Assembly: GCA_016870115.1 (NCBI GenBank)
Contig: VGCH01000001.1
Span: 248,001-312,000 of the forward strand
DNA from: Alphaproteobacteria bacterium
GTDB lineage: Bacteria > Pseudomonadota > Alphaproteobacteria > Reyranellales > Reyranellaceae
Length of the DNA: 64,000 bases
Direction: 5' to 3'
Shown: positions 17,894 to 28,002 of the stretch, in pieces
Layout of the letters: every line of letters begins with the position of its first letter
Position numbering within the stretch: the first letter of the stretch is position 1
Program-made: the position numbers and the translations under genes
Notes under the pieces: generated by a model
What the model was told of the DNA's origin: nothing
The model's database searches: none
The model's input: only the letters and a program-made list of their open reading frames with translations

Positions 17894-18598
17894 TCAGGAC
17901 GCCTCGGTTGCCGTGCGCACCACCGCTTCTACCAGCACATCGAGGGAGTCGAGCGTGCGCGATGTCAGCTCGTCGGGCACCGCCACCAGCGACAATTCGG
18001 TGCAGGCGATGACCAGCCGCTCCGCGCCCGCCGCGGCCAGCCGGCGAACCACCGCGCGATAGGCGTCGAGCTCTGCGGGCGTGGGGCCGCTGGCCTTGAC
18101 CGCGCGGATCGCCGCCAACACCGCCGCGCGATCTTCGGCGACGGGATGCAGGACGCGCACGCCATGCTCGGCGCCGCGCCGATCGAACAGCTGCGTCGCC
18201 GTCACCGCCGGCGAAGCCAGAAGGCCGATCGAGGCCACGCCCGCATCCTTGAGATGCCGCATCGTGAGATCGACCATGTCGAGCACAGGAATGCCGACAG
18301 ACCGCTTCACCTGATCAAGATAGTAGTGCGCGGTATTGCAGGGGATCGCGAGGAAGCGCGCGCCATCGCCTTCCAGTCGCCGCGCCATGTCGGCGAGCGT
18401 CGGGCCGGGATCCTGACCGCGCTTCTCGATCAGATGCTCGATGCGCGAAGGCACCTGCGGATTGCTGTCGACCAGCATTCGAATGTGGTCGGCATCGCCC
18501 CGCGCCGGAGTCGCCTTCACGATGCGCCGCATGAACTCGACCGTCGCTTCCGGGCCCATGCCGCCCAGAATGCCGACCGCGCGCGGCGCACCGGTCAT
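17894..18598 (-). CDS. Aspartate/glutamate racemase-family protein
   Basis: A 234-residue two-domain racemase fold. The N-terminal signature is [15 protein letters not shown]; the two catalytic cysteines lie in IPCNTAHYY (near residue 86) and IACTELSLV (near residue 198). Both are present, so cofactor-independent racemisation of Asp or a similar amino acid is likely. It overlaps the upstream PLP enzyme gene by 4 bases and is the last gene of a long minus-strand cluster that includes an oligopeptide-type importer. Confidence 0.9.
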   Translation of the reverse strand: MTGAPRAVGILGGMGPEATVEFMRRIVKATPARGDADHIRMLVDSNPQVPSRIEHLIEKRGQDPGPTLADMARRLEGDGARFLAIPCNTAHYYLDQVKRSVGIPVLDMVDLTMRHLKDAGVASIGLLASPAVTATQLFDRRGAEHGVRVLHPVAEDRAAVLAAIRAVKASGPTPAELDAYRAVVRRLAAAGAERLVIACTELSLVAVPDELTSRTLDSLDVLVEAVVRTATEAS

Positions 18599-19608
18599 GC
18601 GGTGTAGCCGGGCAGGTCGAAGGCGTCGGGATAGGCGAAGAGGCCGGCCGACCCGCCGGTATGCAAGAACACGACATTGTCGTCCGGCTTAAAATGCTTC
18701 TTGCCGATCAGGTCGATCAGTCCCGCCATGCCTTTGCCGGAGTAGACCGGGTCCAGCAGGATGCCTTCGAGCTTCGCCACCAGCTTCAGCGCCTCGACCA
18801 TGCCTTGGGTCGGAAGCCCGTAGCCTTGGCCGACATAGTCGCAGTTGGCGACGACATGCTCGCTCGTGACGATGCCCGGCCTGCCGAGATGGGCCGCCGT
18901 CGCCTCGGCGAGCTTCAGGACGTTGGCTTCCTGGCGATCCTTGGGGGCGCGCACGCCGATGCCCAACACCGGAATGCCGCTGTTGAGCGCCACCAAACCA
19001 GTGACCAACCCCGCCTGGGTGCCGGCACTGCCGGTCGCATGGACCACGCAATCGATGCGGAGACCCTGTTCGTAGGCCTGGGTCACCAGCTCCTGCGCCG
19101 CCGCGACGTAGCCCAGCGCCCCCACCGGGTTCGAACCGCCGCCCGGGATCACATAAGGTTTGCGCCCCTTGGCCGCGAGATCGCGCGCCAGCGCCTCCAT
19201 CTCGGCCTGCATGTCGGCGCCGCCCGGCCGGCGGGACACGCTGGCGCCATGCAGGCGGTCAAGCAGCACGTTGCCGTTCAGATTGTAGGCGGCATCGGCA
19301 TAGCCGGTGCGGTCTTCCAGCAGGATATGGCAGGGCAGCCCCAGCTTGGCGGCGATGGCTGCGGTCTGGCGAGCATGATTGGACTGTGTCGCGCCCTGGG
19401 TGATGATCGTGTCCGCGCCGCGCTGCAGCGCATCGGCCATCAGGAACTCGAGCTTGCGGGTCTTGTTGCCGCCGCTGGACAGTCCGGTGCAATCGTCGCG
19501 CTTGATCCAGAGCTTGGGGCCGCCGAGGTGGCGGGTGAGATTTTCCATCGGCTCCAGCGGCGTCGGGAAATGGCCGCAGCGAACGCGTGGGAAACGGGCG
19601 AGATTCAT
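18595..19608 (-). CDS. D-cysteine desulfhydrase / L-cysteate sulfo-lyase family PLP enzyme
   Basis: A 337-residue fold-type II PLP enzyme of the ACC deaminase/DcyD family. The PLP lysine is in [12 protein letters not shown], the phosphate-binding region in [19 protein letters not shown], and the glycine loop in [10 protein letters not shown]. The opening ([20 protein letters not shown]) resembles both DcyD and the cysteate lyase CuyA, so the substrate may be D-cysteine (giving H2S) or L-cysteate (giving sulfite), with pyruvate and ammonia in either case. Its partner racemase could interconvert the stereoisomers. Confidence 0.87.
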   Translation of the reverse strand: MNLARFPRVRCGHFPTPLEPMENLTRHLGGPKLWIKRDDCTGLSSGGNKTRKLEFLMADALQRGADTIITQGATQSNHARQTAAIAAKLGLPCHILLEDRTGYADAAYNLNGNVLLDRLHGASVSRRPGGADMQAEMEALARDLAAKGRKPYVIPGGGSNPVGALGYVAAAQELVTQAYEQGLRIDCVVHATGSAGTQAGLVTGLVALNSGIPVLGIGVRAPKDRQEANVLKLAEATAAHLGRPGIVTSEHVVANCDYVGQGYGLPTQGMVEALKLVAKLEGILLDPVYSGKGMAGLIDLIGKKHFKPDDNVVFLHTGGSAGLFAYPDAFDLPGYTA

Positions 19609-19639
19609 CGAAGCTCCTTGGCCGCCGTGCGGCCCGTGG

Positions 19640-20806
19640 TCAGGCGTAGGGGTCGGCGGCGTCGCGCATTCCGTCGCCCATGAACTGATAGGCGAGGATC
19701 ACGAGGATCACCGGAACGACCGGCAGCATTAGCCACCAGTTGACGGCGACGACATTGATGTCGGTCGCCTCGTTCAGCAGCACGCCCCACGAGGTGATGG
19801 GCGGCCGCAGACCCAGACCGAGGAACGACAGTGCCGTCTCAGCGAGGATCATTGAGGGAATCGACAAGGTGGCCGAAGCGATCAGGTGGCTCATGAACCC
19901 GGGCAGAAGATGCCGGCCGATGATGCGCGAGGGCTTGGCACCCATCAGCTGAGCGGCCACCGCGTAGTCCTCCTCGCGCAGCGCCAGCAGCTTGGAACGA
20001 ACGGCGCGCCCCAGGCCGGGCCAGTCGAGCAATGCGAGGATGAGCGTGATGCCGAAATAGACCAGCAGAGGCGACCAGGTCACGGGCAGGGCCGCCGATA
20101 GCGCAAGCCAGAGCGGCAGATGCGGGAAGCTGCGGATGATCTCCGTCACCCGCTGGACCACGTTGTCGATCCAGCCGCCGTAGTACCCGGCGAGCCCTCC
20201 CAATACGAGCGCGAGCGCGAACGACAGCACGATGCCGATGACACCGATGGTGAGGGAGATGCGCGCCGCGTAGACGATGCGCGAGAACATGTCCCGACCC
20301 AGCCGGTCGGTGCCGAGGAAGAAGAACGTGCCCTCCGTGGGCGGACAGACGAACCGGAACGAGCCCTCCACCAGCCCCCAGAACTGATAGGTCTCGCCGC
20401 GGCAGAAGAAACGCAGGCTCTGCGGCTTGGTGAGGTCCTCGGTGTAGACGCGCTGCAGCGTGTCGGGGTCGCGCTGCATCTTCAGTGCGTACACGAACGG
20501 CGCACGCAGCTCGCCCTCATGAAACAGGTGGACCGACTGCGGCGGCGCGAAAATGTGACGGATGTGGCGCGTATGCAGGTCGTAGGGCGCGATCCATTCG
20601 CTGATCAGCGTCGAGGCATACATCAGCAGCAGGAACACCGCTGAGACAACGGCCGGCCGATGACGGCGGAAGCGCCACCACATCAGCTTCCATTGGCCGG
20701 CCATGTAGAATTTTTCCTGCTCCGCCGTCAGACGATCGGCGATGTAGGGGTCCCAAGGCTCGCGGCTGACGTAGTGCGCGGTGCGGGCGGGCGGGGCGTC
20801 GGTCAT
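19640..20806 (-). CDS. Oligopeptide-type ABC transporter permease (OppC/DppC family)
   Basis: 388 residues, longer than the usual ~300 because of a ~100-residue periplasmic insert between TM1 and the core (from about HIFAPPQSV to [10 protein letters not shown]). The core motif [20 protein letters not shown] and the EAA loop ([21 protein letters not shown]) contact the ATPase. It forms the channel with the OppB-like protein encoded 7 bases upstream. YejE-like permeases share a long N-terminal part. The substrate is unknown. Confidence 0.9.
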   Translation of the reverse strand: MTDAPPARTAHYVSREPWDPYIADRLTAEQEKFYMAGQWKLMWWRFRRHRPAVVSAVFLLLMYASTLISEWIAPYDLHTRHIRHIFAPPQSVHLFHEGELRAPFVYALKMQRDPDTLQRVYTEDLTKPQSLRFFCRGETYQFWGLVEGSFRFVCPPTEGTFFFLGTDRLGRDMFSRIVYAARISLTIGVIGIVLSFALALVLGGLAGYYGGWIDNVVQRVTEIIRSFPHLPLWLALSAALPVTWSPLLVYFGITLILALLDWPGLGRAVRSKLLALREEDYAVAAQLMGAKPSRIIGRHLLPGFMSHLIASATLSIPSMILAETALSFLGLGLRPPITSWGVLLNEATDINVVAVNWWLMLPVVPVILVILAYQFMGDGMRDAADPYA

Positions 20807-20813
20807 GGGCGCC

Positions 20814-21812
20814 TCACTTTTCCGCCGTCGCGCCGAGCCGGATCCGGGGATCGAGCGCGGCCAGCAACAGGTCGGAGATCAACGTGCCGATCACGGTCAG
20901 CACGGCAACGAACAGCAGGAAGGTCGCGGCGAGATTCACGTCCTGGGTCTTGAGCGCGCCCAGCAGCATCGGCCCGGTGGTCGGCAGCGATAGCACCACG
21001 GAGACGATGACCGAGCCCGAGATGACTTCGGGCAAGAGGTTTCCGATGTCCGCCACGAACGGATTCAGCGCATGCCGCAGCGGATACTTGATGAGCAGCT
21101 TCATCGGCGGCAGCCCCTTGGCGCGACCGGTGACGACATACTGCTTCTGCAGCTCGTCGAGCAGGTTGGCGCGCAGGCGACGGATCATGCCGGCCGTGCC
21201 GGAGGTGCCGATCACGATCACCGGAATGATCAGATGCTGCATGACCGAACTGACCTTGCCCCAGCTCAGCGGCTTGTCGATGTACTCGGGATCCATCAGG
21301 CCGCCGATCGACAGGCCGAAATAGACCTTGCCGACATAGAGCAGCACCAGCGCCAGCAGGAAGTTCGGCACGGCGAGGCCGACGAAGCCGATGAACGAGG
21401 CGATGTAGTCGCCGGCCTGGTACTGATGGGTGGCGGCGTAGACGCCGATGATGAAAGAGACGATCCAGATGAAGGCGATGGTGCTCACCTCCATCACCAT
21501 CGTGAGCATCAGCCGCTCGCCGATCAGGTCGCCAACCGGCACCGTGTCCTGGCACGACAGGCCGAAGTCCCACTGGAACATGCCCGCCACCCATTCGAGG
21601 TAGCGCTGCCAGAGCGGCTGATCGAGGCCGTAGAGCGAGCGCAGCTCGTCGGCGCGCCGCAACGCGTCGGGATCGCCGCGCGAGAGCAATTCGTCGATCT
21701 GCGACGTGACGCAATCTCCCGGCGGCAGATCAACGATGACGTAGACCAGCGCGCTGATCACGAACAGGGTCGGGATCATCAGCAGCACGCGGCGGGCGAT
21801 GTAGTTCAGCAT
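20814..21812 (-). CDS. Oligopeptide-type ABC transporter permease (OppB/DppB family)
   Basis: 332 residues. It begins MLNYIARRVLLMIPTLFVIS with six TM helices; an EAA-type loop (YVVTGRAKGLPPMKLLIKYP) precedes the last helices. The soluble insert after TM1 (DCVTSQIDELLSRGDPDALR) is typical of a long-loop subgroup. The start at 21812 follows the ATPase stop by 2 bases. Confidence 0.92.
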   Translation of the reverse strand: MLNYIARRVLLMIPTLFVISALVYVIVDLPPGDCVTSQIDELLSRGDPDALRRADELRSLYGLDQPLWQRYLEWVAGMFQWDFGLSCQDTVPVGDLIGERLMLTMVMEVSTIAFIWIVSFIIGVYAATHQYQAGDYIASFIGFVGLAVPNFLLALVLLYVGKVYFGLSIGGLMDPEYIDKPLSWGKVSSVMQHLIIPVIVIGTSGTAGMIRRLRANLLDELQKQYVVTGRAKGLPPMKLLIKYPLRHALNPFVADIGNLLPEVISGSVIVSVVLSLPTTGPMLLGALKTQDVNLAATFLLFVAVLTVIGTLISDLLLAALDPRIRLGATAEK

Positions 21813-21814
21813 GG

Positions 21815-23791
21815 CTAGAACGCCCCCGCCGTCGCACGCACGAAGTGGCCCGGCGTGACCTCGACCCAGTCGAGGGGCGTGGTGCCGGTATCGGTGAAGG
21901 GCCGCGGCCAGGCGTCGGGGATCGAGGCCTTGCCTTCCATCAGGGCAGCAAGGTCGAGCCGCTTGTCGGGATCGGGCTCCGGCACCGCCGAGAGCAGCGC
22001 CTGGGTGTAGGGATGCACCGGATTGCGGAACAGTTCGCCGGACGGCGCGAGCTCCACCAACCGGCCGGCGCACATCACCGCGATCCGGTCGGCGATGTAG
22101 TCGACCACCGCGAGGTTGTGCGAGATGAAAAGGTAGGTGAGGCCAAGTTGGCTCTGCAGGTCCTTCAGCAGGTTCAGGATCTGCGCCTGGATCGACACAT
22201 CGAGCGCGGAGACCGGCTCGTCGCAGATCACCATGTCGGGCCGCAGCGCCAACGAGCGCGCGATGCCGATGCGCTGGCGCTGGCCGCCGGAGAAGGAGTG
22301 CGGATAGCGGTTGAGGTGGCGACGATCGAGCCCGACCATCTCCATCAGTTCGCTGACCATCTCGCGCCGGTACGCCTCGTCGCCGATCCCGTGAATGATC
22401 AAGGGCTCGACCAGGATATCGTAGACCGTCATGCGCGGATTGAGCGAGCCGAACGGGTCCTGGAAGATGAACTGGAGTTTCCGACGGAAGCCGTTGAGCT
22501 CCGGCCCGGAGAGGCCCAGCACATCGACCTTGCGACCCCAATCGTCATAGACGATGCCGCCGCCGGCCGCCTTCAACGCCGGATCGGCGGTGATCGCCCG
22601 CATCAGGATCTTGCTGAGCGTGGTCTTGCCGCAGCCCGACTCGCCCACCAGACCGAGGCACTCGCCGCGGCGGACGTCGAAGCTCACGTCGTTCACCGCC
22701 TTGATCTCGCGGGTCGTGCCGCCGCCCAGCAGCGACTCCATGAAGGTGTCCGCCTTGCGCACGCGATAGGTCTTGAAGAGATGGCGCACGTGCAGGATCG
22801 GCGCCTGCGAGTCGAACCCCGGCGCGGGCTCGATGGCGGCCTTCTCCTTCAGCAGATGCCCGGTGGCCGCGGTGATCTCGCGGATCGGCTGCAGCCGCTC
22901 GCCGGGCGCCATGTCGAAGCGCGGCACCGCCTTCAGGAGCGCCTTGAGATAGGGATGCTGAGGGTCGCGGTAGATGTCGCGCAGGTCACCGCTTTCCACG
23001 ACCTTGCCGCGGTACATCACCACCACGTCGTCAGCGACATTGGCGACCACCCCAAGATCGTGGGTGATCATCAGAAGAGCCATGCCGAGCTCTTTCTGAA
23101 GATCCTTCATCAGGCGCAGGATCTGCGCCTGGATGGTGACGTCGAGCGCGGTGGTGGGCTCGTCGGCGATGAGCAGCGCCGGCCGGCACACCAGTGCCAT
23201 CGCGATCATGGCGCGCTGGCGCAAGCCGCCCGACAACTCGAACGGATAGGTCTTGAGCGCCCGCTTCGGGTCGGGAAAGCCCACCATGCGCAGCATGTCG
23301 TGGGTCAGCTCGTCGATCTCGGCGCGGCCCATGCGCTTGCCCGACTGGCCCGCCGCTTCCGCGATCTGGTCTCCCAACGAATGGATGTCGCTCAGCCGAC
23401 CGCCATGAAGCTGGACCGCCTCGCCGATCTGGTCACCCACGGTGTGCAGGGCCGAGAGCGACGTCATCGGCTCCTGGAAGATGATCGAGATGCGGCCGCC
23501 GCGAATGGTCCGCATTTGGGGGCCGAGCCGATCGAGCTTGGCGATGTCCACGGGCCCGCCTGTGCGGCGTGGGTCGTTGAACAGGATCGAGCCCGACGGA
23601 ATGCGGGCGGCGCGCGGCAGCAGGCCCATGATGGCTTGGCTGCACACTGACTTGCCCGACCCCGACTCGCCGACCAGCGCTACTGTGCCGCCCGGCGGGA
23701 TGGCGAAGGAGACGTTGTCGACCGCGCGCAGCACGCCGTCATGCACGCCGAACTCGACGGTGAGATTGTCGACGCGCAGCAGCTCGTTCAT
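21815..23791 (-). CDS. Fused dual ABC ATPase of oligopeptide importer (OppD-OppF type)
   Basis: 658 residues with two nucleotide-binding domains in one chain. The first has Walker [13 protein letters not shown], signature [15 protein letters not shown] and Walker [13 protein letters not shown]; the second has [27 protein letters not shown] and [12 protein letters not shown]. Each carries the C-terminal Opp-type extension ([30 protein letters not shown]). All catalytic residues look intact. The ATG at 23791 overlaps the upstream small membrane protein gene (ATGA). No periplasmic binding-protein gene lies next to it. Confidence 0.94.
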   Translation of the reverse strand: MNELLRVDNLTVEFGVHDGVLRAVDNVSFAIPPGGTVALVGESGSGKSVCSQAIMGLLPRAARIPSGSILFNDPRRTGGPVDIAKLDRLGPQMRTIRGGRISIIFQEPMTSLSALHTVGDQIGEAVQLHGGRLSDIHSLGDQIAEAAGQSGKRMGRAEIDELTHDMLRMVGFPDPKRALKTYPFELSGGLRQRAMIAMALVCRPALLIADEPTTALDVTIQAQILRLMKDLQKELGMALLMITHDLGVVANVADDVVVMYRGKVVESGDLRDIYRDPQHPYLKALLKAVPRFDMAPGERLQPIREITAATGHLLKEKAAIEPAPGFDSQAPILHVRHLFKTYRVRKADTFMESLLGGGTTREIKAVNDVSFDVRRGECLGLVGESGCGKTTLSKILMRAITADPALKAAGGGIVYDDWGRKVDVLGLSGPELNGFRRKLQFIFQDPFGSLNPRMTVYDILVEPLIIHGIGDEAYRREMVSELMEMVGLDRRHLNRYPHSFSGGQRQRIGIARSLALRPDMVICDEPVSALDVSIQAQILNLLKDLQSQLGLTYLFISHNLAVVDYIADRIAVMCAGRLVELAPSGELFRNPVHPYTQALLSAVPEPDPDKRLDLAALMEGKASIPDAWPRPFTDTGTTPLDWVEVTPGHFVRATAGAF

Positions 23792-24276
23792 GCCGGCAGC
23801 GGCTCCTCGACCGGGATATCCATGGCGCGGAGGTTGGCGCGGGTGGCGGCCGACAGCTCGACGCCCGACGCGGCGGCCGCCCGATGGGCGCCCAATACGA
23901 TGTCGCGAAAGCCCTCGAGGTGCGAGTCGATACGCACCCAGCGCGTGTCGGTGGACCCCACCGCAAGCTGCATCCAGCCGTCGGAGCGGTCGCGCTTGGT
24001 CGAATAGTAGCTGAGCTTCATGCGGTTGAGACGGGCCCAGGCGATGAAGGTTCCCATCGGACCTTCGACCCGCAGCCCATCGGGTTCCAACAGAAAGCGT
24101 GTGGTGTGGCGCAGGGCGGTGCGTACGCCGAACAGCGCGAACAGGATCACCAGTCCGGTCAGGATCCAGCCCAGCCAGCGACCGAGATCGAGCGCCACCA
24201 GCGGCGCGCCGCACATCAGCACGCCCGCGCCTGCCCGCAGGTAGTCGCCCAGCAAGATCCGCTGCGAGTAGCGCAT
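23788..24276 (-). CDS. Small membrane protein with PH-like cytoplasmic part, function unknown
   Basis: 162 residues starting MRYSQRILLGDYLRAG. Two hydrophobic segments (AGAGVLMCGAPLVAL and LGWILTGLVILFALFGV) precede a beta-rich soluble part (FLLEPDGLRVEGPMGTFIAW, RLNRMKLSYYSTKRD) resembling bacterial PH-like membrane proteins. The start is 11 bases after the deacetylase-like gene and the end overlaps the ABC ATPase, tying it to both sides of the cluster. I cannot assign a function. Confidence 0.75.
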   Translation of the reverse strand: MRYSQRILLGDYLRAGAGVLMCGAPLVALDLGRWLGWILTGLVILFALFGVRTALRHTTRFLLEPDGLRVEGPMGTFIAWARLNRMKLSYYSTKRDRSDGWMQLAVGSTDTRWVRIDSHLEGFRDIVLGAHRAAAASGVELSAATRANLRAMDIPVEEPLPA

Positions 24277-24287
24277 TTCGGCCGCGT

Positions 24288-25061
24288 TCAACCCCGCGCC
24301 TCCCGTGACGCCAAGAACAATTCGTGCGCCGGCCATATCCGCGTTCCCGGCGCCGCCATGACCCGCCCCCACAGCGAGACTAGGAAATCCCACGTCGCGT
24401 CGTCCATCGCAAGATGGTGACTGAGGACCCCGATCGGCTCCGGCGGCCCGGTCCGCGCGGCCGACAGAGCCCCGACCAGCGCGGTCAGAGCCCGGTCGAG
24501 CCCCACGAAGCCCCGTCCGGGGCTGTGCCAATCGACCGGGTCCAGGTGGGTGTTGACCTGCACCAGCCCGCGCACCGGCTGCGGTCGCGCGCGCCGCCCG
24601 AAGGTGGAAAGCCCGCGAAAGCCGATCTCCGGCAGTGTGGGCACCAGAGCCGGCGCGATGCGGTTCCATGGCGGCACCAGGACCGGCAGCGCCTTGGCCG
24701 CGAACTCCCGCTCCAGCGCGAGCCAGCCGGTGCCGAGTTCGCCCAACACCAGCATGGCGGGCCGCTCCGCACCCAGCTCGACCTTCTTGGCCGGGGGCGC
24801 GGCGTGGTTGACGTGGGCGTAGCCGTGCTGGAGCACCCCCACGTCCGGCTCCTCGCCGAGCCGTGCGGCCAATGCCGCGTCCGCCCGCGCCGGCACGACC
24901 GCAAGCGCGAGCGGCAGCCCGAGGTTCCGGCGCAGCGCGAGCAACCGCTCCAGCGGCGCGCCGACGGTGGCAGCATCGTCGTCGCGCCACCAGAGATCGA
25001 CCGTGCGCCCAAGGTCGCGCCACCGCGCGATCTCCTCGTCGAGGGCGGACCAGGAACTCAC
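24288..25061 (-). CDS. Polysaccharide deacetylase-like protein
   Basis: 257 residues from a GTG that overlaps the glycosyltransferase stop (GTGA). The NodB-like pattern is recognisable: the acidic motif WWRDDDAA near residues 24-31 (catalytic Asp and metal Asp), HGYAHVNHA (metal His-x3-5-His) and the C-terminal SHHLAMDD. NodB-family enzymes remove N- or O-acetyl groups from polysaccharides or modify lipid-linked sugars. No signal peptide is visible, so a cytoplasmic glycolipid precursor is a possible substrate. Position among glycosyltransferases supports that idea. Confidence 0.78.
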   Translation of the reverse strand: MSSWSALDEEIARWRDLGRTVDLWWRDDDAATVGAPLERLLALRRNLGLPLALAVVPARADAALAARLGEEPDVGVLQHGYAHVNHAAPPAKKVELGAERPAMLVLGELGTGWLALEREFAAKALPVLVPPWNRIAPALVPTLPEIGFRGLSTFGRRARPQPVRGLVQVNTHLDPVDWHSPGRGFVGLDRALTALVGALSAARTGPPEPIGVLSHHLAMDDATWDFLVSLWGRVMAAPGTRIWPAHELFLASREARG

Positions 25062-26230
25062 GCGTCGCTCCGCGCGCGATGGGCGGCGAGATGTCGCGTC
25101 AGCAGTTCGGCTGTGCGCGCGACCCCATCGATATCGCATTGCGCCCGACCGGAGAGCGCGGGTGCCGCCCAGGCGCGATCGACAGCTGCGGCGAGGGTCT
25201 GGGGCGTGAGACTCGCCGGATCGGCCACCTCGACGAACCCCCGCTCGGCCAACGCGGCGGCGCGCGCGGCCTGCTCGGTCTGCGCGCCCTCGGCGAACGG
25301 CACGAGCACAGCGCGGCGGGCGAGGCAGAGTGTCTCGATGGCGGTGTTGTATCCCGCTTGCGAGATCGAGACGCACGCCCCGGCCAGCAGATGCGGGAAG
25401 TCCGTGCGGTGCCGCTCGATCACGATCCCTGGGCCCGCGTCCCGGCGAAGCGCTGCCAGCTCGGCATCCGGAAGGTTCGCGCCGGCCAGCAAGCGCCAGC
25501 GTCGGTTGGCGAGGCGGGTCAGCGGTCGGGCGGCAAGGGCCGCCACCAGAAGCGGAGCGCCGACCGCGCCGCCGCCGGCTGAAACCAGGACTTCGGCGTC
25601 GGGCGCCTCGTCGAGGCGATCGGGCCAGTCGGTCCGATCGACGACGTATCCGGTATGCACGGCGCGGTCCGCGAGGCGCGGCCAAGCAGGAAAGGTTCGG
25701 GCGAACGAAACCAGAGTCGGGTCGCCATGGATCAGCGCGAGATCGAACCAGCGCTCGAACGCTCCGAGCATCTCCTTGGTGCGCGCGGCTCGCGACGGGC
25801 GGCCGAGCAAGTCGCGCAACGACGCGACGACCAGCGGTCGCGCGCCGCCACTGTGCATCGCCTCCATCAGCGGATCGAAGGCCCACCGCATCTGGGTGCG
25901 CCCAAACGGATAGAGCTCGGTCATCACGATGTCCGGCGCCTCGGCACACAGCAATGCCACAAGTCGGCGACCACGATCGCTTCGGAAGTGATCGTCGAGT
26001 TCCGCGCCCGACGCGTCGACCAGAGACTTCACGGAGTTGTCGACGGCGCGCACCGGCGGAAGCTGGTGGAAGCGCGCGCGACCGAGCTCGACCGCCGGCA
26101 CCGGCGGCCCGCCCGACACCAGCAACACATCGAAACCTGCTTCTGCAAGACCGCGCGCCAGAATCGCGGCGCGGCGCAGGTGGCCAATGCCCAGCAGATG
26201 CTGGACGACAAACAGGACGCGCGCGGTCAT
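25058..26230 (-). CDS. MurG-like (GT-B) glycosyltransferase
   Basis: A 390-residue GT-B fold protein. The N-terminal glycine loop VVQHLLGIGHLRRAAILARG and C-terminal VLVSAGGGAVGAPLLVAAL and CVSISQAGYNTAIETLCLARRAV (donor-nucleotide binding) are typical of the GT28/COG4671-like group. It probably transfers a nucleotide-sugar residue to a lipid or glycan acceptor at the inner membrane. It overlaps the phosphatase and deacetylase-like genes by 4 bases at each end. Confidence 0.82.
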   Translation of the reverse strand: MTARVLFVVQHLLGIGHLRRAAILARGLAEAGFDVLLVSGGPPVPAVELGRARFHQLPPVRAVDNSVKSLVDASGAELDDHFRSDRGRRLVALLCAEAPDIVMTELYPFGRTQMRWAFDPLMEAMHSGGARPLVVASLRDLLGRPSRAARTKEMLGAFERWFDLALIHGDPTLVSFARTFPAWPRLADRAVHTGYVVDRTDWPDRLDEAPDAEVLVSAGGGAVGAPLLVAALAARPLTRLANRRWRLLAGANLPDAELAALRRDAGPGIVIERHRTDFPHLLAGACVSISQAGYNTAIETLCLARRAVLVPFAEGAQTEQAARAAALAERGFVEVADPASLTPQTLAAAVDRAWAAPALSGRAQCDIDGVARTAELLTRHLAAHRARSDA

Positions 26231-26838
26231 GCCGCCGCCCGATCGGTTTCCATCGGGATGTTGGCGCGCTCCAGCGACACGCCGCCCCCGGGCAAGGCAC
26301 GGAAAAGGTGGATCGCCGCGCGCTGGAACCGGACCGGCGGCTTGTCGGTCATGTCCCATCCCGTCGCGAGCGCCAAGAGCGTGCGCAGCACCGCCTTGTG
26401 GGCGACGACCAGCACCGGCGCGTCAGCGCGCACATGATCATCCAGCCACGACGCCACGCGCACCATCGCATGACGCGGCGACTCGCCGCCCGGCGGCGTG
26501 AAGTCGAGGCCGCGTAGTTCGTTCGCGAAAAACGCCTCGCCGCCGTCGCGCCGCAGGTCGGCGAGTGTGCGGCCCTCCCAGGCACCGAACGACATCTCGC
26601 GCAGACGCGAATCGATGGCCACCGGCGCCGTGGGGCCGATCAACTCGGCGGTGTGCCGCGCGCGAACGAGCGGGCTGGAAACGCGCGGCCAAGAGGTGGC
26701 GGGCGCGGGCACGCGCCAGCACCGGGCGAGCGCGATGCCTTCGGCGCTGAGCGGCGTGTCGGTCAGTCCCTGCAGGAGGCCGCGCGCGTTCCAATCGGTC
26801 GGCGCGTGTCGCATAGCCGCAAAAAGCTGCCCGCTCAT
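26227..26838 (-). CDS. Histidine phosphatase-family protein
   Basis: A 203-residue phosphoglycerate mutase-like phosphatase. The phosphoacceptor motif reads MRHAPTDWN (RHG becomes RHA, catalytic His retained). The second conserved Arg/Glu set is in SSPLVRARHTAELI and LREMSFGAWEGRTL, and the second His is in VLVVAHKAVLRTLL. It likely dephosphorylates a small metabolite, perhaps a sugar phosphate feeding the adjacent glycosyltransferases. It overlaps genes on both sides by 4 bases. Confidence 0.87.
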   Translation of the reverse strand: MSGQLFAAMRHAPTDWNARGLLQGLTDTPLSAEGIALARCWRVPAPATSWPRVSSPLVRARHTAELIGPTAPVAIDSRLREMSFGAWEGRTLADLRRDGGEAFFANELRGLDFTPPGGESPRHAMVRVASWLDDHVRADAPVLVVAHKAVLRTLLALATGWDMTDKPPVRFQRAAIHLFRALPGGGVSLERANIPMETDRAAA

Positions 26839-27998
26839 GGAGCGAGTCGCAAGCCGCAGCCGAGCGGCCGCAACACGGTGGAGAGAGAGCGCGCCGCGCC
26901 ACGCCAGTCATGAATCCGCGCCGCGCGCGTCGCCGCCGCCGCGCCGAACCCGGCGCGCTCGACCGGGTTGTCCAACAGTCGTCGCACCGCTGCCGCGAAG
27001 GACGTCGCATCACCCACCGGCACCAGCAGGCCGGTGGCACCATCGGCTACCACTGCCGGGACGCCCCCGGTGCGTCCCGCGATCACCGGCGTTCCCGCCG
27101 CCTGTGCTTCCAGCAACGCCATGCCGTAAGCCTCGTTGATCGCCGGCCAAAGGTGAAGGTCGGACGCGGCATAGACCGCGGGCAAGTTGGTTGCGGGAAG
27201 CGCGCCGAGCAGCGTCACGCGGTCGCCCAGCGGCGCCAGCGCTGATTCGACCTCGGCACGGGCAGGTCCGTCGCCCACCACCAGAAGTCGCCAGGGCCGA
27301 TCGAGCACCTGCGCGAGCGCCTCCCCCAGCACGCGGTAGGAGCTGAGCTTGTCGCGCGCCCGCATCATGGCAACGGCCGTGAGCCAGGGCGCAGCTGGAT
27401 CGAGGCTGTGACGTGCGGCCAGCATCGCGCGGTGCGACTCGCGCTGTCGCGCGGCGAGAGCGAAGGGAGCAGTGTCGACAAAGGGGTCGAGTTGGACCTG
27501 CCGGCCACGCGGTCGCAAACGCGGCGTCACTCCCGCCAGATCGTTAGGATTGACCGTAATCACTCGGTCGGCGACAGCCAACGCCCGCTCGACCGCGCGA
27601 TGGCCCACGCGCCATGGTCCCTGCGCGCGGCGCGGCGCGTGCGATGCCTCGGCGATGACGTAGGGAACATCAAGCGCACGGCAGACCAGCGGCCCGAGCC
27701 AATCGGGCTTGCGGTAGTAGCAATGGTAGGTGAACCAGAGATCGAACCGCTCTGGATGGCCGGCCGGCAAGGCACGCCAGCGGCGGATCAGGCGATCGGC
27801 TTGCGCACGCGCGCGGCGCTCGCTCCCGAGCGCTCTGTCGGGTGGCACGGTGCCCGGCGGCACGCGCGCGGCACGGGACCGGACGACACGGGCACCGAGC
27901 GACACCAGCAGCCGGCAGAGGCCGCGCGCCATCTCGCGGTCGCCCGATGGAACCGGATGGTCGGGCTCCTTCAGCGGGGCGTGAAAGAGCACACGCAT
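26835..27998 (-). CDS. Glycosyltransferase, GT4-like
   Basis: 387 residues starting MRVLFHAPLKEPDHPVPSGD. The GT-B C-terminal signature is clear: LLVVGDGPARAEVESAL, LGALPATNLPAVYAASDLHL and EAYGMALLEAQAAGTPVIAG (the EX7E motif that binds the donor), followed by TGLLVPVGD. The acceptor is unknown. It starts 4 bases after another GT4 gene and overlaps the phosphatase gene. Confidence 0.86.
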   Translation of the reverse strand: MRVLFHAPLKEPDHPVPSGDREMARGLCRLLVSLGARVVRSRAARVPPGTVPPDRALGSERRARAQADRLIRRWRALPAGHPERFDLWFTYHCYYRKPDWLGPLVCRALDVPYVIAEASHAPRRAQGPWRVGHRAVERALAVADRVITVNPNDLAGVTPRLRPRGRQVQLDPFVDTAPFALAARQRESHRAMLAARHSLDPAAPWLTAVAMMRARDKLSSYRVLGEALAQVLDRPWRLLVVGDGPARAEVESALAPLGDRVTLLGALPATNLPAVYAASDLHLWPAINEAYGMALLEAQAAGTPVIAGRTGGVPAVVADGATGLLVPVGDATSFAAAVRRLLDNPVERAGFGAAAATRAARIHDWRGAARSLSTVLRPLGCGLRLAP

Positions 27999-28002
27999 GG
28001 CC

